In this document: positions 6,175 through 7,262 of the stretch, piece by piece | How the letters are laid out: each line of letters opens with the position of its first letter | How positions within the stretch are numbered: position 1 is the stretch's first letter | From: Desulfobacterales bacterium | Lineage (GTDB): Bacteria; Desulfobacterota; Desulfobacteria; Desulfobacterales; Desulfobacteraceae | Direction of reading: 5' to 3' | Length of the DNA: 7,262 bases | Assembly: GCA_022361095.1 (NCBI GenBank) | Contig: JAKSBO010000920.1 | Location: forward strand, 1-7,262 | Notes under the pieces: generated by a model | Seen by the model: only the letters and a program-made list of their open reading frames with translations | Databases searched by the model: none | Told to the model about the DNA's origin: nothing | Program-made: the position numbers and the translations under genes

Positions 6175-7029
6175 TCAACGCTGCTGATGATATCCGTAGC
6201 CATAACTGCTTTTATGGTATCCGTATCCGTATCCAATTGTTTTTCTTGAGAAATTAGTGACAACCCCCAAAATTTTTTCGCGGCCGTAAATATCCAGGAT
6301 ATCTGCGACTTCCTTGATCCGTGTTTTTCCCTGGCGGATAACCAGGATAATGCCGTCTACAAAGCGTGCAATGGCATTGGTTTCTGATGTAATATAAGGC
6401 GGTGACGTATCAATGATGATATATCTGTCATTGTAACGTAATTTGACCTCATGCAGCAGACGGCGCATCTGATCTGAAGACAAAAGTTCTGATGGATTCG
6501 TCGGAACCTGTCCAGCCGGCAAAATGGTCAATTTGTTTACAGATGATTTTTTAAGGACAGAAGATAGGGGGAGCTTGTTGGCCAGATACTCGCTCAAACC
6601 CAACTCTTCACCTTTATAGCCAAAAGATGTATGTATCGTGGGCGACCTGAGATCACAGTCCATGAGAAGGACATATTCATCAATGCTTTGGGCGATACTT
6701 ACGGCAAGATTGGCCGCCACAAAGGATTTGCCTTCATGGGGAGATGCGCTTGTCACCATAATCGTTTTTGGCGGATTCCCTTTTTCGGGAAACAAAATAT
6801 TGTTTTTTAACAGCCGGAATTGCTCTGCAGCCGGCGAATGGGGGCTGGTCGCTGTAACAAGCACTGGATTTAAAGCGTCGGAGTCAGATGGGCTTATGGC
6901 GTCTGATGGCTTAAGATCCCGCCTTTCTGAATCGTTCCTGACCATCGCTTCATCATCATTCAGCGTAGATTTTTTTTCCGATCTTACCTTGTTGTCTGCT
7001 TTTTCCAGTGCCTTAAATATTTTCCCCAA
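6175..7029 (-). CDS. Tyrosine autokinase (BY-kinase, cytoplasmic) partnered with the chain-length protein
   Basis: A 284-residue P-loop ATPase that autophosphorylates on C-terminal tyrosines and controls polymer length together with a Wzz-like membrane partner. Seen in order: MGKIFKALEKA at the N-terminus, usual for this exosortase-locus type (TIGR03018-like); a Ser/Asp-rich linker (about 20-55); EQFRLLKNNI (69-78); Walker A SASPHEGKS at 94-102 with K101; Walker A' LLMDCDLRSP at 121-130; Walker B YIIIDTSPP at 203-211 with D207; and a tail with six tyrosines at 267, 269, 271, 276, 278 and 280. It has no membrane helix; the partner encoded just before it supplies that. The start is TTG at 7027-7029, with AGGGA (7039-7043) 9 nt upstream and an in-frame TAA at 7048-7050 ruling out extension. 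The gene is 18 nt after the chain-length gene. Confidence 0.95.
   Translation of the reverse strand: MGKIFKALEKADNKVRSEKKSTLNDDEAMVRNDSERRDLKPSDAISPSDSDALNPVLVTATSPHSPAAEQFRLLKNNILFPEKGNPPKTIMVTSASPHEGKSFVAANLAVSIAQSIDEYVLLMDCDLRSPTIHTSFGYKGEELGLSEYLANKLPLSSVLKKSSVNKLTILPAGQVPTNPSELLSSDQMRRLLHEVKLRYNDRYIIIDTSPPYITSETNAIARFVDGIILVIRQGKTRIKEVADILDIYGREKILGVVTNFSRKTIGYGYGYHKSSYGYGYHQQR
6217..6234 (-). repeat. Three tandem hexamers encoding the Gly-Tyr repeats of the kinase tail
   Basis: GTATCC occurs three times in a row on the plus strand (GGATAC on the coding strand), encoding Gly-Tyr three times (residues 266-271). A diverged copy of the same block, YGYGYH, follows five codons later with different codons. 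Gain or loss of a unit would change the number of tyrosines without a frameshift. Confidence 0.85.
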
Positions 7030-7038
7030 AACCTTATA

Positions 7039-7043
7039 TCCCT
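7039..7043 (-). promoter_or_regulatory. Ribosome binding site for the tyrosine autokinase
   Basis: AGGGA on the minus strand lies 9 nt before the TTG at 7027-7029, inside the 18-nt gap after the chain-length gene. The ATG at 7046-7048 is not a start for this protein: it is out of frame and meets a stop after three more codons. Confidence 0.65.
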
Positions 7044-7047
7044 GACA

Positions 7048-7262
7048 TTATAAATTTAAAGTTGCTTTTATAAAATTGATTGTCCGGTCCAGGCCTTTAT
7101 GATTCAATATTGAAAAAAATACCAGGAACACAGCGCTATAGCTGCAACAACAGATGAACATAACCCATTCAACTTTTTGTTTTGTCCTGCTGCCCGGTTT
7201 TTTTAGCGGGGGAATTGATGCTAAAATCGGTAATCCTAATCCGGTTTCAATCTGATCATCCC
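7048..7262 (-). CDS. Chain-length determinant (Wzz-like) protein, C-terminal end
   Basis: The last 70 codons of a gene whose start lies outside the window; the stop is TAA at 7048-7050. It opens with DDQIETGLGLPILASIPPLK, which matches the segment in Wzz/PCP proteins where a broken P-loop-like 'LxxxLGLPVLASIP' region precedes the second membrane helix. A hydrophobic stretch from about codon 32 to 51 of the visible part (VMFICCCSYS onward) is that C-terminal membrane helix, and about 19 residues follow in the cytoplasm or periplasm. Such proteins sit in the inner membrane, set polymer length and activate a tyrosine kinase partner; the kinase gene follows after 18 nt. The kinase is separate here, not fused as in Wzc. 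The three consecutive cysteines in the helix are unusual. Confidence 0.85.
   Translation of the reverse strand, partial: DDQIETGLGLPILASIPPLKKPGSRTKQKVEWVMFICCCSYSAVFLVFFSILNHKGLDRTINFIKATLNL

Noticed and set aside
6638..7045. Plus-strand open frame of 135 codons opposite the kinase
   Set aside because: It lies antisense to the Walker A region and linker of the kinase; the Ser/Phe/Leu-rich product is what the opposite strand of that gene would give.

Overview
All eight genes read on the minus strand, so transcription runs from high to low coordinates. They form one tightly packed block of exopolysaccharide synthesis, export and exosortase genes. The content matches the polysaccharide loci linked to the PEP-CTERM/exosortase (EpsH/Xrt) protein-sorting system of Gram-negative bacteria. 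The protein style, moderate GC and this gene set would fit a sulfate-reducing Desulfobacterota (Desulfobacteraceae-like) bacterium, but that is an inference from overall impression and not from a marker gene.

Order of transcription: (1) the C-terminal 70 residues of a Wzz-like chain-length determinant (7048-7262, cut by the window edge); (2) a cytoplasmic BY-kinase-type tyrosine autokinase with a Tyr-rich tail (6175-7029); (3) a polyprenyl-phosphate sugar transferase that starts repeat-unit assembly (4759-6150); (4) a 106-nt spacer with an array of degenerate heptamers that can fold into a hairpin; (5) a short Wza-like periplasmic export protein (4053-4652); (6) an outer-membrane beta-barrel protein (2592-4016); (7) EpsI (1932-2567); (8) the exosortase (1081-1926); (9) a polysaccharide deacetylase overlapping the exosortase by 35 nt (252-1115); (10) the N-terminal 81 residues of a nucleotide-sugar dehydrogenase (1-245, cut by the window edge). 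Partial genes at both ends make ten entries including the spacer.

Proposed working scheme: the dehydrogenase supplies a uronic-acid nucleotide sugar. The sugar transferase loads the first sugar phosphate onto undecaprenyl phosphate. The chain-length protein and kinase pair control polymer length, and the Wza-like protein and perhaps the barrel pass polymer through the envelope. The deacetylase trims N- or O-acetyl groups. The exosortase with EpsI processes proteins carrying a C-terminal sorting signal; no such substrate gene is visible here.

The system as a whole is of a known type. The less ordinary points are the heptamer array, the predominance of TTG start codons (four of the seven genes whose start is visible), a tandem hexamer that encodes part of the kinase's tyrosine tail, homopolymer runs at gene starts and junctions, and a stand-alone EpsI placed before the exosortase. 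No intergenic stretch exceeds 106 nt; no RNA gene, insertion sequence, CRISPR array or clear terminator was found.
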